Assembly (NCBI GenBank): GCA_024509875.1 | Contig: JAMPIV010009902.1 | Location: 427,501 to 491,500, forward strand | DNA from: Oreohelix idahoensis | Lineage: Eukaryota; Mollusca; Gastropoda; Stylommatophora; Oreohelicidae | Direction of reading: 5' to 3' | Length of the DNA stretch: 64,000 nt | Shown here: piece after piece, positions 24,364-37,879 of the stretch | Numbering within the stretch: position 1 is the first letter of the stretch | How the letters are laid out: every line of letters begins with the position of its first letter | The notes under the pieces: model-generated | Database searches by the model: none | Told to the model about the DNA's origin: nothing | What the model saw: the letters and a program-made list of their open reading frames with translations, nothing else | Translations under genes and position numbers: made by a program

Positions 24364-24672
24364 CTTCTTCTTCTTCCTCGTTCGTTCTTAAAAGGACGTT
24401 GGTTGCGTTGTGTCCGTTTACAGCAAAACTGCGGTATTTGCGCCTTTCGGCCGACACATCCGACTTCAGCACGGCATTTTTTGGGACCGGGTTTGCCTTC
24501 CCTCTTCGATCCCTACTCTCTCAGCCAGACTGCAGTGATGCAGCCTGTTTCCAGGACCACCACGTGGAGGTGGAGTAGGATCTTGGTCAGCTCTGGTTAG
24601 CTGACCCTGACGCAGGCAGTCAAGCTATGAGTCGCTTACTGCGTTCATCACGTTTGATGCGTCTTGGGTCCC
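24364..24672 (-). repeat. SINE-4 copy 1 with 12-bp target duplication
   Basis: Flanked by TTATAACAATTT at 24352-24363 and 24673-24684. On the minus strand it runs from GGACCCAAGACGC to a GAAGAAGAAG tail. A second copy, with a different 12-base duplication, is at 53770-54071. No confident box A or box B was found, so it may be a LINE-derived rather than tRNA-derived short element. The trinucleotide tail resembles those of LINE B and LINE C. Confidence 0.88.
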
Positions 24673-24684
24673 TTATAACAATTT

Positions 24685-25309
24685 AAACTGAGGTTAAATC
24701 ATGTGTTATATACATATTTCATAAAAACCACCGGCAGGGTTCATACCTTATATGGGAATTTTTCAGATAAACCCCATCGCATGCTTTTATGCAGAATTTT
24801 CACGAGATTGGCGGGGAGAAGACCCATACTAAAGTCGGACATTCGAATATGCTTGGTTTAGATTAAATATTTTAAAATTGACTACTTCTGTTTGGAGAAT
24901 TTCACCCGTGTAGGAAGCTGGGAGCGTGGGTGAAAAGTCCCTTAAAATGTAGCGCAATTTTAGACTCCAGCACTGTATATCCATCTCGCCAAGAAGACAT
25001 TTCAGACAAGCCAGAATAACGAAAAGAATCAAGATTTCCGATAGATAGGACAGGACCAAATATTGAGATTAACTAGAAAAGAAAACTCAAATTTATATTA
25101 CTGGAAACCTAAAAGTCATCGGAACCTATATACAGGATAATAGTGGGATTATAAATAACATTACTACCCTGACTACGTGTAAGACGGTTCATAACCAGTG
25201 GTCTGACATTATTCGGAAGTTTTGAAGTGCCAGAAGTCTGTAAATTCTCACTCGATACGCGGTAAGTTGTACATTGTATCATTTTATATTTTGCCTTTGA
25301 TATTTTTAA
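24685..25309. other. Unassigned stretch
   Basis: No recognisable coding or repeat content. Confidence 0.4.
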
Positions 25310-25480
25310 TACGCTGGCGGATGTCCAGGTTCATAAGAGGCTGGCAACCTCAGCATATAAAGTGACTAGATTCATGAACCACCACTGAAAAAGCTAGTGA
25401 CTGTTTCGTGCATGTTCCCTCATAGGGAATCAAAACCAGAAGTAGCCATAGGCTCCAAGTGGAGCAGGAGGTGGATGATG
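25310..25480 (-). repeat. Partial copy of the 3' module of the 1.1-kb dispersed repeat
   Basis: GAGGCTGGCAACCTCAGC, ATGAACCACCACTG and the AGTGGAGCAGGAGG end match 44990-45170 and the reverse complement of 16590-16760. Only this ~170-base module is present, so it probably moves independently. Confidence 0.75.
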
Positions 25481-26785
25481 ATGATATCATGGTGTACAGA
25501 TTTATTATATACACATTTTAATAAGTTTATAATTATATTTAAACATGTTTAAATCAGGCAAGAGTCGTTTTCCGCTGTCCTGCCACATTTGTTCATCAGA
25601 TTAACTTGGTTTAACAATGATTTTCATCCAATCCACTGGGTCTAACATTGATACCCAGGGAGGTTAAAATTACTGAGACAATAGGAAAAGTGACAGTGAC
25701 ATTGACAGTGGGTACAAGCCTGACTACAGACTGTCAGTAAATCAATACTTAGCAGAGACATTTGTTTCTTCTCAAGTGTGTGGTATGCGTCTGTGGATCA
25801 AGAGCTTGTAGTCTACGCTAAGTGCCTGCCTTCGACCGGTTGTGAAGATCCTTGCCTTGACATTCGGAGTGGTTACTCTTGCAACAACGCCCGGGACGTG
25901 CCCTCACCACAGAAGTCGACGACCGACGGAGCAGTCAGCAAACAATTTTTAACATTTGACAAGTAAAGTGATTTTAATCAGGCCAGATCAAAAGACGCCC
26001 AATTCCTAAAAACAAACCGCCTTCACTAGTATTTTTTTTATGTGAGAAAAAAAAACTCCCTATTTCAATTTCCTGAAACTATTTATTTATTTACTCTTGT
26101 TAAACAAAAATTGATTATTTAATTTGTTATATCTAAATACAAATTGATAGTTGATTTAATTATTACAGAGTGAATGCATACATATGAATCAGATATCTTA
26201 AATGTATAATACAACAGAGCTGCTGAAGTAATATTTTACTAAATAATTCAGTTGGGGGATCAGGAAGAGCAAATATCAGGCCTGATTAAAATCTTAAAAG
26301 AATGGGCGGGCAGATAATAAGTTCATGACGGCTTTGATGATCTCAGCGTAGTGCTTGATTTCTGAAAAATCTATGAGGACTCCCTAAATGTGCCCGAGCA
26401 GGTCACGGCACCAATGAGTGTGTTATGTGCCCGAGCAGGTCACGGCACCAATGAGTGTGTTTGTGCCCGCGTCAGTTAAATGTGTAAGTAGTTATATTGA
26501 TTTTATTTTCAATTGGAGTTAATCCTTTTGATGTTGTTGTTATTCAAGGGCTAACTGGCCTTTCGCCAGAGATGATAATACTTGACTTTTTCTCATTTTT
26601 CTTTCCAGGTTCATTCTTCCCTTTAGGTTTAGTGATAAGCAATCTCGTATAATTGTTTTCAAATGATCCAACTGTAACACAGCAATTGTAGAAAATTCAG
26701 TTAGAGTTTATTGATGTCATTAGGCAAACACTGTAAATTTCACAATGATGGTTGGTTATCCAAGAGGAACATTTATATATCCAGA
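25481..26785. other. Unassigned stretch with one short duplication
   Basis: A 62-codon frame at 25778-25966 has four cysteines but no recognisable domain. A direct duplication of about 37 bases (GTGCCCGAGCAGGTCACGGC...) lies at 26388-26462. Otherwise nothing is recognised. Confidence 0.4.
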
Positions 26786-26789
26786 ATGA

Positions 26790-27524
<735 letters not shown>

Positions 27525-27735
27525 CGGTCACATAAAAATAGAAGCATCATCCTTCCATCTACAACTCTGCCAAGAGTAATCTTGAGCGAAGGTAGATACC
27601 TTTGAAAACCCTCAATGTATGCTCTAAATTCTGGCCATTGTTGGATCATCACTGCAGAGCATGGGAGGCAATCCCGTGACACTCGGTACCTTTGGAATTA
27701 CAGGCAGACGCTGTACCTCTTAGCCACTCCGACAC
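27525..27735 (-). repeat. SINE-3 copy with tRNA-like head
   Basis: The minus strand begins GGTGTCGGAGTGGCTAAGAG, a good box A in serine/leucine tRNA style. A degenerate box B (GGTACCGAGTGTCACGGGA) follows, then the body shared with 11815-11975 and 46185-46345. The body downstream of the head differs from that of 43880-44062. Confidence 0.78.
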
Positions 27736-28080
27736 CAAGGATTTCATTTGCAAGTCCTTGAAAGCACTTTGAGTTGTAAAAAATATGACTATATTTTATA
27801 AATACATTAATGTAAAGCGGTAAAAGATATGACAGACGAAGTTATTTCCTTTGCGGCAATAAACGATAAAGAAAAGTTATTATTACACATTTAACAAAAG
27901 TAAAATACAGGAAATAGATCACGCCAAAGAAAAGGGAGGCATTGAAATATCTGATAACATTAAGCTACTTCCGCAGGGACAGAAAATTATCCCATACAAC
28001 TGGCGCCACAAAGAAACTAAAAATGTTCATGAACTATGCAGTGCGCTAATTTTGGCCATGTAAAAAGACATAACACCTTA
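27736..28080. other. Unassigned stretch
   Basis: Nothing recognised. Confidence 0.4.
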
Positions 28081-28087
28081 CTGAAGA

Positions 28088-28215
28088 CAATAATATAAGA
28101 CAGAGTTGAAGGCAAACGTGCAAGAGGAAGACGGCGCTATAAGTGGGAAGATAACATCAAGAGATGGACAGGAAAGAGTCTATTAGAGTGCACCATCAAG
28201 TAAGGGGCAGAGGAC
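28088..28215 (+). pseudogene. RTE-like LINE C-terminal scrap
   Basis: Translates as GKRARGRRRYKWEDNIKRWT followed by GKSLLECTIK and a stop: the arginine-rich C-terminal tail typical of RTE-like RTs. An ATGATG-type trinucleotide run near 28272 may be its tail. Confidence 0.7.
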
Positions 28216-28554
28216 GCTGGAGATAAATTGCAACCAAACCTTTGATGTGAATGAAGATGGCACCTGTTGACGATGATACTTTTGTAAACTACTGAACGTG
28301 CTAAAATCCTGCACTTTTTCACCTTCCCCCACCTACTTCACCCTGGTGAAAACTATATTTCAACTAACACAGGAATAAATGGAAAGTGTAAAGTCTATGA
28401 AAGTTATCACAACCATCTGCTGTCATCTTCATATCATCCTCATACTATAGCCAGTTATGACTATAGAAGGCTACTATCTCCATAACAAAGGTCAGCAGCA
28501 ATGAATCTCCAATGTCTTGTGTCTCTTGTCTTGATGGTACACTCTGACACTCTT

Positions 28555-28760
28555 TCATGTCCATCCCTTGATGTTATCTTCCCATGTAAAGCATTGTCTT
28601 CCTCTTGCACGTTGCTGTGAACCTTTGAATAAGGTATTATGCCTTTTCATAAGGCCTAACAGTTTTACCTGTCTAAATTTGATCTTCTTCATTAAGCCTC
28701 TTTTAATCGATAAGTTTTCTAGGACCAACGTATTTGTTTTCATCTCTGTCCACAACTTTC
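28555..28760 (-). pseudogene. RTE-like LINE C-terminal scrap, opposite strand
   Basis: Minus-strand KIKFRQVKLLGLMKRHNT, then RARGRQCFTWEDNIKGWT, the same C-terminal region as 28088-28215 from a diverged copy in inverted orientation about 0.35 kb away. Confidence 0.75.
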
Positions 28761-28803
28761 GTCCAAATAACCCCTGCCAGTCATAACCAACTTCATCCCA
28801 CAA

Positions 28804-29945
28804 GGGAACGCGATTTTCAAGTTTCTTATAAAACTCAAACGGCTTGCTTACTTAGTTCCATTGTTTTCGCCCTTTTTAACATCACATACGAACAATTCTT
28901 CTTTACTCATTAAATCTCTGGTTGAATTTTGAAAAGTAGGCTTTTGGATACAAGCATAACACAGGACATTTAAAGCCCTAATGGAAATACTCTCCTCACT
29001 GCAGGGCGTCCTATGGACATTACAGCCCAGGAGCATGCATTGTTTCATTAGTGAAAATGCCAAATCTATATTCTATACTTCTATATGCACTGATGCGCCA
29101 CTTAGCTGCTAATCCAAATCTCTCCGTAACTGATTCACCAGGAGCCTAATGACAGTGACAGTGCACCCTTATCACGACAAAACCTTAATTTTTTGACAAT
29201 TCAGCCCCATAGAATTAGGGTGAAATGCGCCACGCGGCAACCGAGGGCCCCCAGTCCAAGCTCCGGATCATCTAGCCCATGGACAAAAACGTTTTCTACA
29301 CTGAAAAAACCTGAACATCTGCTACCGATGTACCAATTGCACTACTCGCAAAACCCTTCACAGAAAAGAACCATCAATTCCGAATAACTTGGCCCGCATT
29401 GCACTGAATAATGTACAAGCCCACGCAGGATTGGTCCCTGAACATCGATAAACTAATGACAGAACGACAGAAGGCCAAGGCCCATTTCAACCTCCCCCGT
29501 GCGGGCAATCCTGAGCCACTAGCACATAAACCATTAAGGCAACACCAGAAGTATAGAGAACACGGACTCCGCGCGACAACATTTACATACTACTAGGATG
29601 CACATAGTAAACATACATGATCGGCGGAAACATGCAAGGACATTATTCATCAGAGCATAGATTTCTCTCCCGCGCCTGTCCTCACAGAACGATCACTCAA
29701 GCTGACCCTGAATCCGCCCTGGGAGATCTCTATAGTCACGTACCCCTTTGTAGCGGGACCTTACCTATCGTTAAGTCATACATCGTGGCCCCCCCACAGC
29801 CATAAGATTTCGGTAAAGATCCTTCATTCTATAACGAGAATTTTTTTTTTTATTTAACCTGGATCCTCATTTGCCATATGAAACCGTATCCAACGAATGC
29901 AGGAGATGGCAAAAACACGTTTGGCCTCGATTAAATATGAGTATG
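28804..29945. other. Unassigned stretch before the degraded LTR element
   Basis: Short open frames without domains. From about 29160 the texture (small indels, mixed composition) resembles the degraded element that follows, but no collinear match could be found. Confidence 0.35.
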
Positions 29946-29949
29946 GAGT

Positions 29950-32900
29950 CAGTAGCTTCCCACAGCTACCAGGATCATAATATTCATGGTCCCATCGCAT
30001 TGAGTATATAAGGAGAAAGATTTAAATCATCCAGCACACCCCCCCACGTGATATTCGCCACTACTGACGCACTAGCAATTGATATGAAGTTATTTTTCAA
30101 TACTTTGGCAGTTTGGGGGCGGTGCCTTGCCTACTCACACATACCATAAGAGATGCGAAAACAGTGATCAAACCGGACATCGGAAAGTGGTTTTCAGGAA
30201 AAACGATGAGCGGGGAGAGATCAAAAGCAGTAGTGGATCCCGGAAAAAGTAGACGCACTAGTTTTTCTTGCCGGCATTTTCGCAACCCTCATGTTTTTGC
30301 GCCCCTAGAATCGAGACCGGCAGTCGGACCCCCCGCAACGGGGGCGAAGATGTCTCGGATGCATATACGGCCCATCGGTGGGAATATAGGGGGGGAAAAC
30401 ATCGGGGACGGCATTATCTATTTTAGTCCTGTCCGGTCAGATCCCCGACTCCGATAAGATCTCCCCTCGAGATAATCAAAATAGCATCCGCTCAAACTTT
30501 TCAGTGTCCGACCACTCATACTCTCCTTTTACCATATTTAAATCTTATCACAAGAACCCACATATAAAAGCCATGCCTATCTTTCAGAAAAGGTCCGAGA
30601 ATATTTTTAAAGACTCTCAAATAAGCCTCCATATTAGTAGTTAGACTAGCTAGCTTCACATCCTGAAATTGGTTGGCTTCACTACTGTCGGAGTGGTTTC
30701 TTTGTTGCTGTGCTCACGGGTATATTTCTTCCATTTGATTATATAGTAATGACACGTGGTCTTCGTGATTATCATCGGCTCACTATTATCACAGGACTCC
30801 TATGCGTGTGCTCTTATTATTAATCTATATAAATCCCCTTCTTTAACCATCCCATCCCACAATTAGTTCCAGTGTGTGTAATATTTAAAAAAAGAATATA
30901 TAAAAAAATACACTAGTTACTCCCCAACATTTCCACAAAAAAATAATCAGATGTCTTTTAAATCGCTTAAAGTAAACTTTTAAACTGTAGCGACTCGGAA
31001 TTATATCCATTTTAATAAAACCTTTTGTTATCCGAATCCTATATATTATATCTAAGATGTGGTCATTTTAACCATTTAAGCAGCTCGTGACGGTTTTTAC
31101 ATTCTTAAATACACTTAATAATTCCTATATACGACGAAGAGTGTCTCCCTATCCCCTCTATCATAGCCCCTTAACGGCTAAAATTTATCGAGCGTTTATT
31201 ATATTATCTTGAATTTTTAGAAGCTTTGATTCTATGATCTGTACAAGTAAATGGTTTTCTATCACTTTTTTCTCACATAAATGTATGTCACACTTCTGGA
31301 CGATACACAGGCATATATTTCTTAAAATCATACAAGTCGAGTTTCAATACTCGCGATATTTCTCATTTCATAAACAATCCCAGACATGTTAATAGTTGTA
31401 GATAACATATTTTTTAAAGTTATAATCTTGTGGCTGCGTACACGGTGTGCTGGCCTCTAGCTGTGCCACACAATCTATTCATCTTCTATACAGTAACCTC
31501 GCGCTACCTATCAATAGAAACATTTTTAAATTATTATCATCTTATTTAAATCTTATCAATCTGGTGAAGAATTCTAAGTACTGCGAGAAGCTTTTCGATC
31601 ACTGATAGCACAGATAAGTCAATAAATATTATGTTACGACGGCTCTCAAATGCGTGAGACCGCTGATTACCAGATTATAAACTGACTGATGACCGAGACC
31701 TAGGTTCTTTCACCTCACCCTGGTATTAAAAAACTTTACCCGGTCAAAGCTTCAGTATGGCTATCATGCAATGCATTGAATGATTATTACCATCAAACAT
31801 CCTCATTTTTCAACACCCCCCTACTCCACGTCAGCATCTTGCGTTCAGTGCAATCACCATTGGGAATGCTCGATCTTCTTTATAATAAAACCACCAGGAC
31901 GAACTCTTTTGAAACTCCGCCACTCAGCCTTCCGGCGATAAGAGGGGGAATATCAGCTCTCTCATGATGAAAACATCCGCAATAATATCTTGGGGCAGGG
32001 ACATAGGAGGAGACTTGGAAAGTTTTCCAACACATGTAAGAGTTGTCTCTAAATTACTGTCGTAATCATCATGTGCTATGGCCTTGTCCTGCGAATGCTG
32101 ATAACATCACGGTAAGTGTGTGGCTGTTTATGAAGTAGTGGAATCCATCACATGAAGGGTTGTTTGGAAGTACAGGAGATTTTACTTTTACTTCCAGATA
32201 AAACCATTTGTCAACTCGACCTACCGGGTATAATACACAGTCTTTTTCTCAGCTTACCCTGGACCCGGGCACTCTCCTGATTCACATCCTTTAAGTGGGA
32301 TAATTTTAGTGAATACCTCTGTCTCTCTTAGTCCACCACCTCACACACTTTTATTCTTATCCTTGCTTAGTAAACGGCGAACGACACACAATGGGACCCC
32401 AGATAAAACTCGTCATTTCTCTGTTCTTCAAACACATAACTACACCTATTCCCCCGCCATAAACAACCATCTCTCTACAGAGTTCATGTATTTCTAACGT
32501 TCATTTCTGCTCCCTAGGTTGCAATCATCCAACTATGTGTACCCGCACATGATAACAACTACGATCTTACTTGGGACATGCGGTTGTACCCTATATGCGC
32601 TCCACTAATCACGCGGGAAGGGCCTTAAGGTAGATATCTATCCTTCCTTTACACTCACCAATCACACTCACACTTGTTTTAATTGTATTAATTTACCGTA
32701 ACTTATGGATCCTATACATTTTCTTAATGTAACCTCGTTAAGTCTTGTTGTGATTGGAGTTCTATTTGATGCTCCACTCAACACGGCATACTCACAATAA
32801 TATAAGTACTGTGTTTGAATAAAAAGGACCACACAATTTTTCCCATCACCTCAATATTTGTTTAAGATAAGTATGTATTCCAACGTCGTCTGTGTGTTCT

Positions 32901-33290
32901 GAAGCAACAATCCGGATTTGCTGAGAGCGAAGATGGGTGTTCTGAAACAATGGCAAATAATTGTCCCTGACCACCTGGTCGTAGTCGGAAGAGAAGCTAC
33001 TCTGAGACGAAACCGTCCCCTTTCCGTCCACGTCTAAATTAAGTAACTCGTCCCCGGCTACTCTAATCCAGCAATCTGTGCGAGCATCATATCTCCTCTC
33101 CTCTCTGCTACATTTCTCCCATCAACTGTCGACTATCCGCCGCCGCACACAATCATTCTACACTATAATACCGGTACTACTATTTCTAAGACTCTTTATC
33201 CCCATCAAAATAAATTTTACGGGTAAATTTATTTGGCTGGTCTCTCCGCGGGATCAATGATCTATTCTTGAGGGTCTGATATAAGTCTGG
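29950..33290 (+). repeat. Degraded LTR of a Gmr1-like element, upstream copy
   Basis: Collinear along its length with 39890-42325, for example GATATGAAGTTATTTT, TCTTGCCGGCATTTTC, TTTGTTTAAGATA and the end ACTATTTCTAAGACTCTTT. A segment around 30670-30900 also matches the younger LTR at 62110-62230, so all belong to one LTR family. It is about 0.9 kb longer than its downstream partner, apparently through many tiny insertions. Confidence 0.8.
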
Positions 33291-34159
33291 TGGGTTATAA
33301 TAGATAAGCTGTGTGAGTGATTGGTCTTTGTGATTTATGCGGTAATAATGAACAAAACTTCATATTACACCCCTTAGAAACCCGCACCCTCTCTTAGCTA
33401 TTTTGGGGTCGTCCCTCACAGCATACTTAATGGTTGGTTCTTACTTCCTCATATACGGACAGTAGAACAAGTCCGGATAATAATAAATCTCGGGCTAGCT
33501 AAACACCATTATCATCTGGCGGAGCTACTATTTACCATCTTTTTTTTTTTATACCAAGTTTTCTGCTGGGATCGCAGTGACTGGTTTTACAGTACTAAAA
33601 GGTTTTTTGAAGCGTTTGAGCGCCTGCAAGCATTAGCTCTAGTCCGGACTCTGTTTCGCGATTTTCTTAAAAATTAAGTTAAACTTACGTATAATCTCCT
33701 AAATTGCTCTTCAGGGCCGGACGTTTGGTGTTCGAGAATTATAAATCTTTTCCCCGGGGACTAATTTTTTTTCTCAATTTTTTTCCAACTTTTAAATTGT
33801 TTAAGCATTTCCTCTCTTTGTCTCTCTCTGTTCAGTTCTAGTAGAATCTTTTTTCTAGTCTGTAACCCCCTTAACCCAATTAACCTTGGAATAGTTCCTT
33901 CGCGTTTTCTCTTTAAAACATTGTCTTAGTGCATACTTATAGCGTCGATCCCCGATAAGGTAAAACACAACGACCCCCTGTCTCCTCGCTAAGTTAATTT
34001 ATCTTTTTTTACTTTCCCGGTTTTTCTTTCTCCCGTACAGCGGCTTTGATTTTTTTTCCCTTCATTGTTCTTTACGACTTTTTAACTCTCCAGTCATTAA
34101 TTCCTCTCATCACTCTATTCTCTTAACACAATGACAGGATAGGAAGCGATAACAGATGA

Positions 34160-35090
34160 CGCTATCCACCATCTCAGAGGATGGTAGCGAAAGGGACGGC
34201 GGAATCGCTCGTCACAGACGCTGCATATCACCAATCGTTTATCTAACCAGGAAATCGGAATCTATACCTGACGCGGATGCAAACAAAGAGCAGTACGAGC
34301 AGAGGCTAGGACAGACGCCTATCCAAACAAAGAGATCGTAGACTGAGAGGACCTGGATAGAATAAAGGACGCACGAGATGATGAGGGCTCGAAGCTAGGA
34401 AAGGAAGCACAGCGGGACGATCCGTCACCTAATGGAGCAAAGAAGAAAACTCTCTGAGGCAGAGTGGAAGCTCGCAGGGCAAGAGAGAGAGAGTGCGCTG
34501 AAAGGCGTCAACCTACTGTAACTCGGCGCTTAGGCTTTAGAGTGTCGGCGCGCCTCTAATCACCGCAAATTAACGGAGAGCCGTCTCTTCCGCCCCAGTC
34601 AATGGATCTCTTCCACAGCATTCACCTATGACATCCATTTTCATCGGCACCGTTGTTATTTCTGCTTCTCCCCTGGGCATCTTTTTCTGAGCACCCCACT
34701 AATTCGAAAAAATTGTCAGGTACCCTAGAAAAATTAGGGAAAGGCTCGCGAATATGTATGGGTTTGAGAGTTACCCGGATGAGGCACTTATGCTCATCAA
34801 GTCACTAAAAGCTAATGCTTATGACCGTATACACAAAGATAGGCCCCCTGCATACGACACATAAACTGACTTACGACATGTGAAAAAGGGCCCTTCGACT
34901 AGCCTCCTCCCAACGGTTGAGATGTACGCACGAAAATTAATACAAATGTTCAGGTCCCATCACGCCGAAAGAGAGGGCACGGAAACATTTTAACAGTCTC
35001 ATCCACTTAAAGTATCACGGGGATATTTGATCTCCTCAGTGGCCACCTCAGAATCTATCGGAACCTAATCTTTATTTGAGCGGACTCCTT
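34160..35090 (+). pseudogene. Degraded gag of Gmr1-like element
   Basis: DNA-level match to gag at 56382-57060: GTGGAAGCTCGCAGGGCAAG (34465) against GATGGAAGCTCGCAGGGCAAA, and ATGTATGGGTTTGAGAG (34754) against TGTATGGGTTAGAGAG. No continuous frame survives. Confidence 0.75.
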
Positions 35091-35699
35091 GAATACTTGT
35101 TCTTCGCGGGCACGCAGATAACTGTATAACTTTTGTTCAAAGAAAACCCGTAGATTTTTGCCCTCGCCAACAGGGCGCAGTCAGACTTGAGGAACATCTC
35201 ATTGCAGGCCCACAGAATACCAGAAACGCCTATTACCACACCAATGCAATGGGCCGGAACTTCAAGCACTAAACGTAAAACCACAGATGAAGCACCATCT
35301 CGACAAACAAAAATCTAGAGCAGTTCATTTCCCTATCCTTTCTATATTCCTCCCATCAGAATTGTAATAACCAACGTAGTAAAATATTACCCAAGACCCG
35401 CGGAACCATCCCCAGGCACATATAGATCATTTCTACATTCTAACCAGATTCCACCCCCCCCACCCACAAACCCCCCCCCCACCACCCCCCACCACCCCAC
35501 CACCCCACCCCAAAACTAACACAACAAATTCTGATCAACAACCCCCCATGGCCATTTACGTGGCAGCGCGGCATCCATGGTAAGGAAAACGGAAAGACCA
35601 TACCACAGGAAACCGTCTGCTTAAGGGCAATTAACAAACCGGTCCAAAAAACACAGCACAGTTGGCTCGCTTTGCAACTACAGCACCCTAGTAAGGTAT

Positions 35700-36240
35700 T
35701 ACGAGGTCAATGTCAGTGATTCTCAACCTGAGGGGATCCCCGACCCTAATTCGAGAAAAATGTAATTTTGATCAATGGTACCCTCATAACTACTTGTCTC
35801 TTTGAATACTGGAACCTAAGCACATTTAGTTGTCCATTGTCGCTAGGCACTATCGTCAAAACACCCAGGTCAGCGAGGACAGGAGGGAAATCCGTTAAAA
35901 CATATGGTATTTTCAGGGAGTGCTTGCTACCAGGGGCCGTTCCCTATCGCAACGGCGTAGAAACTTCACTCCTGACTTTCGTCAGCGGGGTTTTTTAAAC
36001 CAGACGGACATTACTGGCATGATTCCTATCTACCAGTTAGCTCTGGGATGTCGATATGTGTTTATCTTGGCCTTCGGAGATAAAAAGCGAAGCCGCGATC
36101 CTGTGCGCTTAGCGGTATCTCCACAACCCCTAACAGTGGCCCGCATATCGACCACACAAGACAAGTGTAGGAGGAGCATGCGACAAATTTGTTGCCGAAT
36201 GAAATGAAGGAGGCGATACATAAAGGAACATATCTATTTG
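35700..36240 (+). pseudogene. Degraded protease region
   Basis: CTTGTCTCTTTGAATACTGG at 35797 corresponds to the protease active-site region at 57654, and GGGATGTCGATATGTGTTTA (36046) to GGATGTAGATATGTGTTTG at 57873. The order and spacing are preserved although frames are lost. Confidence 0.72.
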
Positions 36241-36429
36241 AGCTCCTCTCGCCCCCTTTAATAGACCTTCGCGCCCCCCAGGGCTAAGGACCACCACAAG
36301 ACACAAACACGCGATACATCATCTTTTCTTAATGGGAAAGCGCGTACTTCGCTTACCGCTGAGAAACGGGCTACTAACCCGGACTGGGGAATTTAACACA
36401 CCCTCGATCCCCTCAGAACCGACGGCCAG

Positions 36430-37570
36430 TTCCCCCTCCAGGAGTACGAAGCCAGATCTTAGGAAATGGGGCCCATTTCCCTTTTAGCGGACATTATCGC
36501 GGACATAAGCCACTATCAGCGAATTAAAAAAACCATATTGCGTGGTCAGGGAATCGAACTCTCGACATTACACCGGCTATATGAAATCATTCGGGCCCTA
36601 GTTCGCCAACGGCTCAGACACACATAGCAACCCCCCACCCCACCCCCACCACAGTACCCCAACTATGGGGCAGAATTGCCATATTAGTGCAGGTACTCCA
36701 TTTGAACGGGTTGTGTGACATCATTGGACCCCTGGAAAGGATCCCAACCCCAAAGAAGGCAACAGGGTCATCTGGTCATTAGGTCGACCTCTTGCACATT
36801 GCTGGGCACACGAAGCTGTATACGGCTAACTCCCCAGACATAATTTCATGCTTGTAAGCAAGAAAAGCCCTCGTGACATCTCTTTATAATCGGTCCTGCG
36901 GTCTTCATCAAAACTGCCCCTTTTGAGGACTATGGATTCCCAATTCCGTGTAGATGTTAATGCGAGGAGATCTTTTTTAAGATCTTGATGGGCCAAAACA
37001 CCCTATCCACACACCAGTAGCCACCTCACCATTCCCGCGCACGGGGAACACTATGGGGGCTTCGTGGAAGTTTTAACGGCTCCACACCATCACCCACCAT
37101 GTTACCGTCTAAGCCTGGGATCAGGAGAAACCGGCTAAGCTATGGGACCTATATATATCGGCTGCTTATTCGCCTACCGAGAGCGTCTCACACCTATAGA
37201 GTCATCCCCACACGGCTTCTCGCGACCAGCTACCAATTTCTTATTTGGCGCGACCTCCCGCAGACCCTATTAAGGGGCCAACCTAGAAGCAACTTAAATT
37301 CGGTCCCTGAACGCACAAAAAGGACGACGAGTCAGTCGTTCTCTGCAAGCAAGTATGTATCTAGATATGGTAAAGGCTAAAGCTAGGTTGGGGTCTCAGA
37401 TAACAACCAAACTTAAGACTAGCACGCGCCTAAACACGCTAATCCAGGATACAAAAAAAGCTGAAAAAGAGAGAGATCACTACAAAACCTGGGGAGAAGT
37501 TTTCCAGTTGCTAATTTCACAAAACGGACAGCAATAAAATTCGCTTCGGATGGCCAAAGGGCAGTTTACA
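36430..37570 (+). pseudogene. Degraded integrase region
   Basis: Matches 58150-59110 in order: GCCAGATCTTAGGAAATGGG, ATTTGAACGGGTTGTG, ACCCCTGGAAAGGA, GGAGATCTTTTTTAAGATCTTGA, CCTATTAAGGGGCC, AGCAAGTATGTAT and CGGATGGCCAAAGGGC. It lies upstream of the RT remnant, so this copy has integrase-before-RT order too. Confidence 0.78.
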
Positions 37571-37879
37571 GTCCTTAATTCCAAAAAGATACTCCACTAC
37601 CTTTTTAATGATACCCTATTAAATCAAAAGCGAACAGGCGAAGGTCTTCCATAAATTGCTTAAGAAATATCTCTGGAAATGAACAGGTGCCACCTCCTAA
37701 GACGCATCTCATGGCTGCGCCATAGCAACGGGACTAGAAGTCACGGAAGAGTTGATGGTTGAATGGCAGTTCCCCATTGCAACCACAACAAGAATCCTTT
37801 AAAGATGTCAAGTTCGGCGACTATCTATCACTTGAACACATCAAAACAGAAAACAGGGCAGCCTACTAAACTGTTTACA

